64,000 bases of DNA from Verrucomicrobiia bacterium (GTDB taxonomy: Bacteria; Verrucomicrobiota; Verrucomicrobiia; Limisphaerales; JADLHS01): assembly GCA_023953615.1 (NCBI GenBank), contig JAMLJH010000002.1, positions 1,506,375-1,570,374 of the forward strand. The letters run 5' to 3'. The stretch's first letter is position 1. Each line of letters starts with the position of its first letter. A program made the translations under genes and the position numbers. Shown piece by piece: positions 1-8,219 of this stretch. The notes below the pieces were generated by a model that ran no database searches, was not told the DNA's origin, and saw nothing but the letters and a program-made list of their open reading frames with translations.

Positions 1-417
1 CGTTCCATAACGCTCGCTCAGCAACCTGACGATCTGACGAATTTGAACGATCTGCTTGGTCGCCGATAGAATGAACGCCGCCAGACATTCCCAAGGCGAT
101 TGGCGCAGCAATCGCAAGCCGTGACAAGCACGCACGGCGTCGCGCAAATGCGCATCGGCAGCGGGAAAACTCGTCACAATCTCGGCCAGATTCACGTCCG
201 TTTGCAGAAAGTAGGTCAACCAGGACCAGTTGCGTTGCGACGTCGCGGTTCGAGCGACTATGGCGCCATCGGCAACCCGTAATTCAACCCAGCGTCCGTG
301 GATCACGCCAGTCCAAGCGCCATCATTTTGTTCCCAGTTGAAGACTTGTCCCGAAGTCAACGTGGCGGACAGGTCGTAATCCGTCACCGGCACCGAGATG
401 GTCGTTCCCGGTTGCAT
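1..417 (-). CDS. 8-oxoguanine DNA glycosylase, N-terminal part (cut by left edge)
   Basis: The minus strand from an ATG at 417 is open for 139 codons to the window edge. The peptide resembles the N-terminal domain of OGG-type base-excision repair glycosylases: a GQVFNWEQ segment near residue 23, then a beta-rich part with GVIHGRWVELR, and the start of the helical domain with GLRLLRQSPWECLAAF followed by ILSATKQIVQIRQIV. In this family such proteins remove 8-oxoguanine from DNA. The helix-hairpin-helix and catalytic Lys/Asp lie beyond the edge and cannot be checked. The start lies 8 bases after the apt stop codon, so the two genes are probably co-transcribed. A general HhH-GPD glycosylase with an OGG N-domain is the main alternative. 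Confidence 0.8.
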   Translation of the reverse strand, partial: MQPGTTISVPVTDYDLSATLTSGQVFNWEQNDGAWTGVIHGRWVELRVADGAIVARTATSQRNWSWLTYFLQTDVNLAEIVTSFPAADAHLRDAVRACHGLRLLRQSPWECLAAFILSATKQIVQIRQIVRLLSERYGT

Positions 418-425
418 GAAACGGT

Positions 426-962
426 TCAGTAGGTCACCAGCGAATGAATCGGCAGCCCCGGCAGCTTGTGGCGTCCATGCAAAAATTCGAGTTCGATAAC
501 GAACGCGGCTTCAAGGATTTTTCCTCCCAGCTTTCCAACGAGGGTCGCCGCCGCCGCTGCCGTGCCGCCCGTGGCCAACAAGTCATCCACCAGCAACACG
601 CGACTGCCGGATTGCAACGCATCGGTATGAATGGCCACGGTGGCTTGACCGTATTCCAACGCGTAATCCTGCTCGATGGTTTGAAACGGTAATTTTCCTT
701 TTTTACGCACGGGAACGAAGCCCGCCCGCAGTCGCATCGCCGCCGCCGCGGCAAAAATGAAGCCGCGCGCGTCAATGCCCACCACGGCATCCACCTCGCC
801 GGGGCGGAAATGCGACGTCAGCAATTCCACGGTGCCGGCAAAGAGGCGCGGATCGGCCAGCACCGGCGTAATATCTTTGAATTGCACTCCCGCACTGGGA
901 AAATCCGGCACGTTGCGGATGGCTTGCGCAATTTCGCGCGACGTAAGTTGAGCAGCACTCAT
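426..962 (-). CDS. apt: adenine phosphoribosyltransferase
   Basis: This 178-residue protein has the usual length for Apt, which converts adenine and PRPP to AMP in purine salvage in the cytoplasm. Residues 10-40 carry the family start (IAQAIRNVPDFPSAGVQFKD then ITPVLADPRLF). The PRPP-binding loop is at residues 122-134 (VLLVDDLLATGGT), and the flexible-loop region includes VPVRKKGKLPF. The ATG at 962 lies 16 bases after the sigma factor stop, and the glycosylase gene begins 8 bases after its own stop, so it sits inside a compact minus-strand run. Nothing looks damaged. Confidence 0.96.
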   Translation of the reverse strand: MSAAQLTSREIAQAIRNVPDFPSAGVQFKDITPVLADPRLFAGTVELLTSHFRPGEVDAVVGIDARGFIFAAAAAMRLRAGFVPVRKKGKLPFQTIEQDYALEYGQATVAIHTDALQSGSRVLLVDDLLATGGTAAAAATLVGKLGGKILEAAFVIELEFLHGRHKLPGLPIHSLVTY

Positions 963-978
963 ATCACCACTGGCGGAT

Positions 979-2085
979 TCAGCGTTGGGTGCGCTCGAAT
1001 TTTTCGATCATGCGGCGCAAGCGGCGCAGGGCGATGTTTTGAATCTGCCGGATGCGCTCCCGCGTCACGCCAAATTTCTCCCCGACCTGCTCCAAGGTTT
1101 TTTCCGTGCCGCCATCCAGCCCAAAGCGGTAACGCAAAATCGTCGCTTCGCGCTCGTCGAGGTTCTTGACCATCTCTTCGAGCATGTCGGCCACCGTCTT
1201 GTCCTCCAACTTGACGTACGGGTCTTCCGCGTTTTCGTCCTGCACGACTTCGGAGAAGTGGTTGGAATCCTCGTCGCTGATGGGAGCGTCCAGTGAAGCC
1301 GGGCGAATGGAGGCCTGACGCATCGCCGCCACGCGCGCCGGCGTGGTCTGCAATTCCTCCGCCAATTCCTCGTCGGTCGGTTCGCGACCAAATTCCTCCT
1401 GCAGCTTCAAGGCCGTGCGCCGCATCCGCGAAATTTTATCCACCAAATGCACCGGCAAACGAATGGTCTTCGACTGATTGGCCAGCGCGCGTTTGATGGA
1501 TTGCTTGATCCACCACGAGCCATACGTGGAAAGTTTGCCGCCCTTGGAGGGATCAAATCGCTCCACGGCCTTCATCAAACCGATGTTGCCCTCGCTGATC
1601 AAATCCAGCAGCGGCAATCCAATCCCCTCGTAATCGCGCGCGATTTTAACGACCAACCGCAGGTTGGCTTTGATCATGTGTTCGCGCGCGCGCTTGTCGC
1701 CTTTTTTTACCTTGGCCGCGAGGGCAATTTCCTCCGCCGGGGTCAGCAATTTGACCCGGCCGATTTCCCGCAAATACAATTTGACCGCGCTATCGCCATC
1801 GTAGCCGCCGCGCCCCTGGAATTCCGCCGGCGCCTCGGTCTCCGATTGTTTGTAGAAAGCCGTATCAATACGAATTTTTGCGGCCGCCTCCAGATCGCGC
1901 TTGAACTGCTCCACATCCACACCGCCGCTGACCTTGCGCAAAATTGCGGTGTCAAAGGCTTGTTCCAACTCACTGCGCTCCGACTTCCGCACGGTCTTTT
2001 GCGTCGAAGTCACCGCGCGGCGAGCCACGGATTTGGCACGCGGCGGCGATTTACGTTTCGGATTTTTTGTCTTCTTGGCTGACAT
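979..2085 (-). CDS. RNA polymerase sigma-70 family factor (RpoD/SigA-like)
   Basis: This 368-residue sigma factor directs RNA polymerase to -35/-10 promoters. Residues 1-40 are a basic Lys/Arg/Ser-rich tail. Region 1.2 is about 98-130 (DSAVKLYLREIGRVKLLTP), region 2 about 133-203 with the -10 recognition/melting stretch FDPSKGGKLSTYGSWWIKQS, region 3 about 212-285, and region 4 about 297-355 with a helix-turn-helix (LEQVGEKFGVTRERIRQIQ). The region 1.2 motif and full regions 2-4 point to group 1 or 2. The protein is shorter than typical RpoD and lacks a long region 1.1 and non-conserved insert, so an alternative group 2 role is possible. The gene follows upp by 60 bases and precedes apt by 16 bases. 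Confidence 0.92.
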   Translation of the reverse strand: MSAKKTKNPKRKSPPRAKSVARRAVTSTQKTVRKSERSELEQAFDTAILRKVSGGVDVEQFKRDLEAAAKIRIDTAFYKQSETEAPAEFQGRGGYDGDSAVKLYLREIGRVKLLTPAEEIALAAKVKKGDKRAREHMIKANLRLVVKIARDYEGIGLPLLDLISEGNIGLMKAVERFDPSKGGKLSTYGSWWIKQSIKRALANQSKTIRLPVHLVDKISRMRRTALKLQEEFGREPTDEELAEELQTTPARVAAMRQASIRPASLDAPISDEDSNHFSEVVQDENAEDPYVKLEDKTVADMLEEMVKNLDEREATILRYRFGLDGGTEKTLEQVGEKFGVTRERIRQIQNIALRRLRRMIEKFERTQR

Positions 2086-2145
2086 CGAATGATTAATCTA
2101 AGTACCCCACCCAAGGGAACAAGCAAATTGCATGCAACGCGAAGC

Positions 2146-2775
2146 TCAAACGCCAAACAAACGGTCGCCCGCATCCCCCAGCCCCGGCAAAATGAAGCCG
2201 CGCTGATCCAACCGCGCGTCCACCGCGGCCGTGAAAATCTTCAGCCGGGGAAATTGCTTCCGCACCCGGCGAATGCCCTCGGGCGCGGCCACCAGATTCA
2301 CAAGTCGCACCTGGGAAATGCGGGCGCGATGCTCCTGCAACAAGTGCAACGCCGCGCTTAAACTCCCGCCCGTCGCCAGCATTGGATCAATCAATAATAC
2401 TTCGTACGCCCGCAGGTCCTCGGGCAGACTCTGGTGATAAAATTGGGCAGCGAGTGTATCTTCGTGACGCTTCAAGCCAATGAATCCGACGCGCGCTTGC
2501 GGAATCAGTTGGAGAATGGATTCCAACATGCCCAGACCGGCCCGCAAAATTGGCACCAGCACCACCTCGCGCTTTAACCGGCGTCCGGTGGTTTTGGTGA
2601 GCGGCGTTTGTACCGGAATAATTTCCGTGCCAAAGTCGCGGGTGGCTTCATAAATCATCAAGGCCGCCACCTCGCTCAACACCTGCCGAAACTCTTGCGG
2701 CTCGGTGCGCGCGTCCCGCAGGCGCGTCAGGTTATGCTGCACCAGCGGATGTCGGATGACCGTGACGCCGTTCAC
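2146..2775 (-). CDS. upp: uracil phosphoribosyltransferase
   Basis: Upp makes UMP from uracil and PRPP in pyrimidine salvage. I chose the GTG at 2775, which gives 209 residues, close to the usual length of about 208. The frame stays open further upstream, but that part only overlaps the sppA coding region and has no Upp similarity. The PRPP loop is at residues 126-140 (VLLIDPMLATGGSLS), and the uracil-binding end is at 193-206 (GFILPGLGDAGDRL). The GTG starts one base after the sppA stop codon (2777-2779), so translation is probably coupled to sppA although the functions are unrelated. Confidence 0.94.
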   Translation of the reverse strand: MNGVTVIRHPLVQHNLTRLRDARTEPQEFRQVLSEVAALMIYEATRDFGTEIIPVQTPLTKTTGRRLKREVVLVPILRAGLGMLESILQLIPQARVGFIGLKRHEDTLAAQFYHQSLPEDLRAYEVLLIDPMLATGGSLSAALHLLQEHRARISQVRLVNLVAAPEGIRRVRKQFPRLKIFTAAVDARLDQRGFILPGLGDAGDRLFGV

Positions 2776-2776
2776 T

Positions 2777-3910
2777 TCAATGCAGGAATGTTGGGGCCAG
2801 AAAATACATGCAGCCTGGACGCAGTTGCGGCGCTTCCACACCCAGATCCACTTTGACCACCGTTGCGTCGCTCTTGCCCCAGATGCTGAACAAGTCGGCG
2901 AAATCCAAACGCAACCGATATTCCACCAGAGTCGGTTTCTTGGTGATCTCACCCAGGGTTCGGGCCCGGGCTACCGCCGTATCAAAGTCCCCCAACTCAT
3001 CCACCAACCCGAGATCGTAAGCCTCTTTACCGGACAACACCCGCCCATCCGCGTAATCCTTCCAATCCTTCGCCAGCGGCCGTACCTCAGCGTTGTTCTT
3101 GGCGGCGCCATCGCGTCCTTCAGCCACCACCGTTTTGAATTGGCCGTAGGTTTCGTCAATCAACTTCTGCACCATGGCCCGCTCCTCGGCGGTAATCTCG
3201 GTGGTTTCACGATCACCACTCAACATGTCTTTGAACTTGCCGCTCTTGTACACTTCGGGACGCAGACCAATCTTGTCCATCAATCCGCGATAGTTATAGC
3301 CGTGCATGATCACGCCAATGCTGCCCGTGATGGTCAGTTTGTTGGCGACAATCCAACTGCACGGCGCGGAAACGTAATAACCGCCGGAAGCCGCCAGGCT
3401 TCCCATGGAAACCACCACCGGTTTGTAAGCCGTATTCTGAAATTTGGTCAGGCAGCGCGCAATGTCGTCCGAGGCCAGCACTTCGCCGCCGGGAGAATCC
3501 ACGCGCAAAATGACCGCTTTCACCGTGTCGTCGGCCTCTGCGCGAGCCAACTGCGCCTTGATCAAATCCACCAAATTGAATCCACTTCGTCCGCCCAGGC
3601 TGCTGCTAATGATTCCTTCGATGGGAATTACAACGATCTTTTCCTTGCTCCCGCTCTCCTTGATCACCTCGTCCAGGCGCGGCCCACTGGAACGGCGTTG
3701 CGCGTTGCTCACGCCCGCCAGTTCATTCAGAAAACTACCGGCGTTGAACATCATGCTGATCACCAACAACGCGAGCAGCACCAGCGAGATCACCATCCAT
3801 CCCCAACGCCGGGGTGGTCGCGCCGGTGGTGGGGGCGTGATTACCGGTGGAGGGACCTGGAAAGGTGGCGGAGTCCCGGCCCCGCTATTGGGAGGAAACG
3901 TGCTATCCAT
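2777..3910 (-). CDS. sppA: signal peptide peptidase SppA, S49 family
   Basis: This 377-residue protein resembles short SppA proteases, which cleave leftover signal peptides in the cytoplasmic membrane. Residues 10-33 are a proline-rich cytoplasmic tail, residues about 36-56 are one membrane helix, and the rest is the S49 serine protease domain. The nucleophile is Ser175 in SMGSLAASGGYYVSAP. By spacing from the Bacillus enzyme, the catalytic lysine is probably Lys227 in EVYKSGKFKDML; that assignment is inference. The gene is first in the minus-strand run and has a candidate promoter only 9 bases upstream. Its stop lies one base before the upp GTG. Confidence 0.93.
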   Translation of the reverse strand: MDSTFPPNSGAGTPPPFQVPPPVITPPPPARPPRRWGWMVISLVLLALLVISMMFNAGSFLNELAGVSNAQRRSSGPRLDEVIKESGSKEKIVVIPIEGIISSSLGGRSGFNLVDLIKAQLARAEADDTVKAVILRVDSPGGEVLASDDIARCLTKFQNTAYKPVVVSMGSLAASGGYYVSAPCSWIVANKLTITGSIGVIMHGYNYRGLMDKIGLRPEVYKSGKFKDMLSGDRETTEITAEERAMVQKLIDETYGQFKTVVAEGRDGAAKNNAEVRPLAKDWKDYADGRVLSGKEAYDLGLVDELGDFDTAVARARTLGEITKKPTLVEYRLRLDFADLFSIWGKSDATVVKVDLGVEAPQLRPGCMYFLAPTFLH

Positions 3911-3919
3911 AATGACCGC

Positions 3920-3948
3920 ACCCTAGCCAAACCTTTTCCGGGCGGCAA
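3920..3948 (-). promoter_or_regulatory. candidate sigma-70 promoter of sppA
   Basis: On the minus strand a TTGCCG box (3943-3948) is followed after 17 bases by TAGGGT (3920-3925). The sppA ATG begins 9 bases below the -10 box, so the transcript would have a leader of only a few bases and no room for a Shine-Dalgarno site. The boxes are imperfect; this is read from sequence only. Confidence 0.4.
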
Positions 3949-4222
3949 GCGGTATCCCGAGGAAATGGCGCCGCCATCACCAAACGCCACCGCCGCCCTC
4001 CTCATTCCGCCGTGCCGCACAAACATCCACCAACGAACATCAGTCCGCCTCGCGACAGATACGCGCATCGCAAACGTTTGAAAATCCCCCGACATTACCA
4101 GGCGGCTTGGTCCAAGAGTCTGCCGACACTTCAACCGCAACGAAAAGCTCGGAGTAATAGGAAGGAATTACCTTGCGCGAGCGGAACATCGTGACCAAGA
4201 TTCAGCAACTCAAAAGCAGCTT
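3949..4222. other. intergenic region between divergent sppA and pseudopilin genes
   Basis: No convincing coding region is seen in this divergent spacer; the open frames found here lack recognisable motifs. On the plus strand a weak TTGCGC (4173-4178), 17 bases, CAAGAT (4196-4201) arrangement lies 21 bases before the pseudopilin start and could be its promoter. Confidence 0.4.
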
Positions 4223-5191
4223 ATGCAAAATGACCTTACTAAAAACAGCGGCCTGCCGGATAACGAGCGGACGATAATTCGTTCCCTGCGCCCAATGGGC
4301 GGTGGGCGGGGCCAGGGCTTTACACTGATCGAGTTATTGGTGGTAATTGCCATCATCGCCATTCTCGCGGCGATGCTGCTCCCGGCGTTATCCAAGGCCA
4401 AAACCAAAGCACAAGGCATCAGTTGCCTGAACAACACGAAACAACTCACGCTGGCGTGGCTGTTGTATGCCGGCGATAGTAATGATCGCGTGGCCAACAA
4501 TTACGGCGTAAACGAAACCGTTGCCGCCATTGAGAACAGCAAGCTGGATAATTGGGTGAACAACGTCATGACCTGGGGTGCGGGCAACTCAGTTGCGGAC
4601 CGCAGCAACACCAATCTGCACTGGGTGGCTTCCGGCGTATTGGGCCGATACACAGCCGCCAGTGTCGGGGTATATAAATGCCCGGCCGACGTTTTTCTTT
4701 ATGACACTCAGCGAGCCGCCGGTTGGAAACAACGTAATCGCAGCCTGTCAATGAATTCCGTCTTTGGGCGCTTCCAGAGTATCGACACACCAGCACAGCC
4801 TGACATTACGGCCAAGGGCAGAAATTGGGGCTTTCAGGATTACCGTCAGTACCTCAAAATCACCGAGGTGCCGCGCCCAGTGCGTACTTGGTTGTTCGTG
4901 GATGAACATCCCGACTCAATCAACGACGGATATTTCATTAACAACCCGGACGCCGCCAACTGGCAGGACATCCCGGCTTCATACCACAACGGCGCGTGCG
5001 GTTTCTCGTTCGCGGATGGACATTCGGAAATCAAAAAATGGCAAAGCCGCACCTCAAAATACCCGATTCGTTACAACTACCCGACTACAATGATGGCCTT
5101 TGACGCCGCCGGCCGTAATGACTTTTATTGGTATCGCCAACACACCGGTTACGTCCGCTTCGCCAACGGTCAGGCCATGTACGGGTATTAA
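4223..5191 (+). CDS. pseudopilin-like secreted protein, H-X9-DG type
   Basis: The 322-residue protein starts with a hydrophilic leader followed by a type IV pilin/pseudopilin processing site: [19 protein letters not shown] then [12 protein letters not shown]. Prepilin peptidase would cut after the Gly and methylate the Phe. The remaining approximately 270 residues form a globular periplasmic or surface domain ending in an H-X9-DG motif ([19 protein letters not shown]), the hallmark of a family greatly expanded in Verrucomicrobiota and Planctomycetota. The start could also be the internal Met just before GGGRGQG. The GH78 rhamnosidase begins 146 bases downstream on the same strand, which hints at a role with that enzyme; this is inference. 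The molecular function of the family is not known. Confidence 0.85.
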   Translation: MQNDLTKNSGLPDNERTIIRSLRPMGGGRGQGFTLIELLVVIAIIAILAAMLLPALSKAKTKAQGISCLNNTKQLTLAWLLYAGDSNDRVANNYGVNETVAAIENSKLDNWVNNVMTWGAGNSVADRSNTNLHWVASGVLGRYTAASVGVYKCPADVFLYDTQRAAGWKQRNRSLSMNSVFGRFQSIDTPAQPDITAKGRNWGFQDYRQYLKITEVPRPVRTWLFVDEHPDSINDGYFINNPDAANWQDIPASYHNGACGFSFADGHSEIKKWQSRTSKYPIRYNYPTTMMAFDAAGRNDFYWYRQHTGYVRFANGQAMYGY

Positions 5192-5337
5192 AATCCAGCC
5201 AGATTGGTTATCCGGCTCCATCAGTTTTCACCATCAAGTTTTACCTGATCCGCAGGGCCGGCGCGGGGGTGTACAAAAGCAGTTCGGAGTGGTATTCGCA
5301 CTTGCTGAACCGGCGAACGGATGTTTATCGTCCGCGC

Positions 5338-8157
5338 ATGATGGAGTTCCCCAGGCAAACCGGGCTGGTTTCCCGCATCGCCATTTCAATCTTTCTAAGC
5401 GTCATCGCCTGGTCGCCAGTGACCCCGGCCGCGACGTTGCAGATCACCGACCCGCGCACCGAAGGCCAAGCCAATCCGCTGGGCATTGATCGCGCCGAAC
5501 CGCGCTTGAGTTGGAAGCTGACCTCGTCGCAGCGCGCTCAAACGCAAACGGCTTATCAGGTGCGGGTCGCCACGGAGGCGACCAAGCTCACCCGAGGCGA
5601 AGCGGATTACTGGGACAGTGGCCGGGTCACTTCCAGCGAATCGGTGAATGTGATTTACAACGGGCCGGGGTTGCGATCGGGGCAGCGAGTCTGGTGGGCA
5701 GTACGAGTTTGGGACCGGGACGGCGAAGCCTCGGCGTGGAGTCAACCGGCTTATTGGGAAATGGGACTGCTGGCGCCAACCGACTGGCAAGCCACCTGGA
5801 TTACGCGCGACCGGAAGCCGCGCACGAATGAAGCCGAGTTTTTTCAGGATGACCCCGCCCCGCTCTTCCGCAAGGAGTTTCACTGTGAGCCGAAGGTGCG
5901 TCGCGCCCGTCTGCATGTGAGCGGACTGGGTTATTACGAACTGACCCTGAACGGTCAGCGCGTGGGCGATCACGTTTTGGATCCGGGTTGGACGAGCTAT
6001 TCGCAACGGGTGCTTTACTCGACTTACGATGTCACCCAGCAACTCCGACGCGGCGACAATGCGCTGGGAATCATGCTGGGCAACGGCTGGTTCAACCCCG
6101 CGCCCTTGCGGTTTTGGGGCAAGATCAATCTGCGCGAGCATCTCACCATTGGCGAACCGCGCTTCATTCTGCAACTGGAAGTGGAGTTCGCGGATGGACG
6201 CACGCAAACCATTGTTTCGGATGAAAGCTGGCGGGTGGCGGATGGTCCGGTGCGGCGCCACAACATTTATCTGGGCGAAGTTTATGACGCACGCCAGGAG
6301 CAGCCCGGTTGGGATCAACCGGGTTTTGACGCGAGCCATTGGCAAACCGCCGTACGCGCCGGCGCACCGCATCTGGGAGTGTTGCGCGCCCAAAGCGCGC
6401 CGCCGATTCGCATCACCCGCACGTTGCCTCCCGTTCGTCTCACGGAACCCCAACCCGGGGTGTTCATCTTCGATCTGGGACAAAACTTCGCCGGTTGGGC
6501 GCGACTGCACGTTAGCGGCCCGGCGGGAACGCGCGTGCGACTGCGCTACGGCGAACTGCTTTATCCGGATGGCGCGCTTAACGGCATGACGGCGGTTTGC
6601 GGCCAAATCAAGGGCGGCGGCAAGGACTATCGTTACGATGGCAACGGAGCGCCCAAGACGGCTTTTCAGCAGGACGAATACATTTTACGCGGCGGCAGCA
6701 GAGAAACCTTCACGCCACGATTCACCTACCACGGCTTTCGTTACGTTGAGGTTACCGGTTATCCCGGGCGACCGGAGTTAAATGCGCTCGAAGGGTTGCG
6801 CCTAAACGCGGATGTGGCGTCCGCCGGCACGTTTGCCTGTTCCAACGAACAATTCAATCGCATCCAGAAAATGGTGTTGTGGACTGAGTTGAGCAATCTG
6901 TTCAGCGTGCAGTCCGATTGTCCGCATCGCGAAAAATTTGGGTACGGCGGGGACATTGTGGCGTCGAGCGAAATGGCGCTGCTGAATTTCGACATGCGCA
7001 ACTTCTACGTGAAAGCGGTGGAGGATTTAGCCGACGCCGTGCGGTCGAACGGCGGGTTCACCGAAACCGCGCCGTTCGTCGGGATCAGTGATGAAGGATT
7101 GGGTGACCAATCCGGACCGGTCGGATGGGGCACGGCGCAGCCGCTGCTGTTGGCGCAACTCTACCAGTATTACGGCGACCGCCGTCTGCTTGAAGAACAG
7201 TATGGCGCCGCGCGACGTTGGCTGAATCTGCTGCGCTCGCAGGCACGCGACGGCATCCTCGACAACGGAATCAGCGATCACGAAAGCCTGGTGACCAAAC
7301 CGCGCGCGCTCACCGGTACCGCCTTTTACTATTTCAACGCCAAATTGTTGGCGCAGCTTGCGCAGACTCTCGGTCGCGCCACCGAAGCGACAGAGGCCGA
7401 GCGGTTGGCGGAACAAATTAAAACCGCGTTCAACCACAAGTTCCTCAAACTCCACACCGGGCAGTATGATGCCGGCACCCAAGCCGCCCAGGCTTTCGCG
7501 CTCTACTTTGGATTAGTCCCCGCCACGGAACAGGCGGCCGCTCTGAACACGCTGGTGCGCGATATCGAACAGACTCACCAAGGCCACTTGAGCACCGGAA
7601 TTTTCGGCACGAAATACATGTTGCACACGCTCGCGGATCACGGACGACCAGAGGTGGCCTATCGGATGGTGGATCAACGGACCTTCCCCGGTTGGGGCTT
7701 CATGCTGGAAAACGGCGCGACCACCCTTTGGGAACACTGGGAATTCAGCGACAACACTTACTCGCACAACCATCCGATGTTCGGTTCGGTCAGTGAATGG
7801 TTTTACAAGGTGCTGGCAGGAATTCAACCGGCTCCCGATGCGGTGGGTTTCGACAAAATCATCATCAAGCCCCAACCGGTGGGCGACCTGCAATGGGCCA
7901 AAGCCAGCTATGATTCGGTTCGGGGCCGCATCGTCAGCAACTGGCGCAAGCGCGGCGGTGAATTTGACTTACGCGTGTCCGTGCCCATCGGCGCGCGTGC
8001 CACCGTGTTTGTGCCAACTCGCGACGCCGACCGCCTGCGAGAAGGAGGCCACGCACTTCCAAAGGTAACGGGAGTTCAATTGATCCGCGCGACGGGCGAC
8101 ATCGCCGAACTGGCAGTGGAATCCGGCGATTATCACTTCACGGCGCCGGCAAATTAA
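5338..8157 (+). CDS. secreted alpha-L-rhamnosidase, GH78 family
   Basis: GH78 enzymes release terminal alpha-L-rhamnose from pectins, glycolipids and plant glycosides. I start at the ATG at 5338 (939 residues, usual size), because it opens a signal peptide (VSRIAISIFLSVIAW, cut near Ala32); upstream codons have no family similarity. The N-terminal part holds beta-sandwich domains (for example the LHVSGLGYYELTLNGQRVGD segment). The (alpha/alpha)6 barrel carries DCPHREKFGYGGD with Asp527, Glu532 and Asp539, spaced like the acidic residues of Bacillus RhaB, and Glu799 in GATTLWEHW. The C-terminus is a beta-sandwich. A pseudopilin-like gene precedes it, and the downstream gene is convergent. Confidence 0.93.
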   Translation: MMEFPRQTGLVSRIAISIFLSVIAWSPVTPAATLQITDPRTEGQANPLGIDRAEPRLSWKLTSSQRAQTQTAYQVRVATEATKLTRGEADYWDSGRVTSSESVNVIYNGPGLRSGQRVWWAVRVWDRDGEASAWSQPAYWEMGLLAPTDWQATWITRDRKPRTNEAEFFQDDPAPLFRKEFHCEPKVRRARLHVSGLGYYELTLNGQRVGDHVLDPGWTSYSQRVLYSTYDVTQQLRRGDNALGIMLGNGWFNPAPLRFWGKINLREHLTIGEPRFILQLEVEFADGRTQTIVSDESWRVADGPVRRHNIYLGEVYDARQEQPGWDQPGFDASHWQTAVRAGAPHLGVLRAQSAPPIRITRTLPPVRLTEPQPGVFIFDLGQNFAGWARLHVSGPAGTRVRLRYGELLYPDGALNGMTAVCGQIKGGGKDYRYDGNGAPKTAFQQDEYILRGGSRETFTPRFTYHGFRYVEVTGYPGRPELNALEGLRLNADVASAGTFACSNEQFNRIQKMVLWTELSNLFSVQSDCPHREKFGYGGDIVASSEMALLNFDMRNFYVKAVEDLADAVRSNGGFTETAPFVGISDEGLGDQSGPVGWGTAQPLLLAQLYQYYGDRRLLEEQYGAARRWLNLLRSQARDGILDNGISDHESLVTKPRALTGTAFYYFNAKLLAQLAQTLGRATEATEAERLAEQIKTAFNHKFLKLHTGQYDAGTQAAQAFALYFGLVPATEQAAALNTLVRDIEQTHQGHLSTGIFGTKYMLHTLADHGRPEVAYRMVDQRTFPGWGFMLENGATTLWEHWEFSDNTYSHNHPMFGSVSEWFYKVLAGIQPAPDAVGFDKIIIKPQPVGDLQWAKASYDSVRGRIVSNWRKRGGEFDLRVSVPIGARATVFVPTRDADRLREGGHALPKVTGVQLIRATGDIAELAVESGDYHFTAPAN

Positions 8158-8219
8158 ACTTGAGCCGCACGGTCGAGGCGATCAGCAAACGAAAACGACC
8201 GTTACAATGACCCAAACAA

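Noticed and set aside
2705-4081. 458-codon open frame on the plus strand
   Set aside because: It lies antisense to upp and sppA, both with clear motifs, and has no recognisable domain; high GC creates such shadows.
5395-6606. 403-codon open frame antisense to the rhamnosidase
   Set aside because: The plus-strand GH78 gene is well supported and the antisense protein shows no motif.
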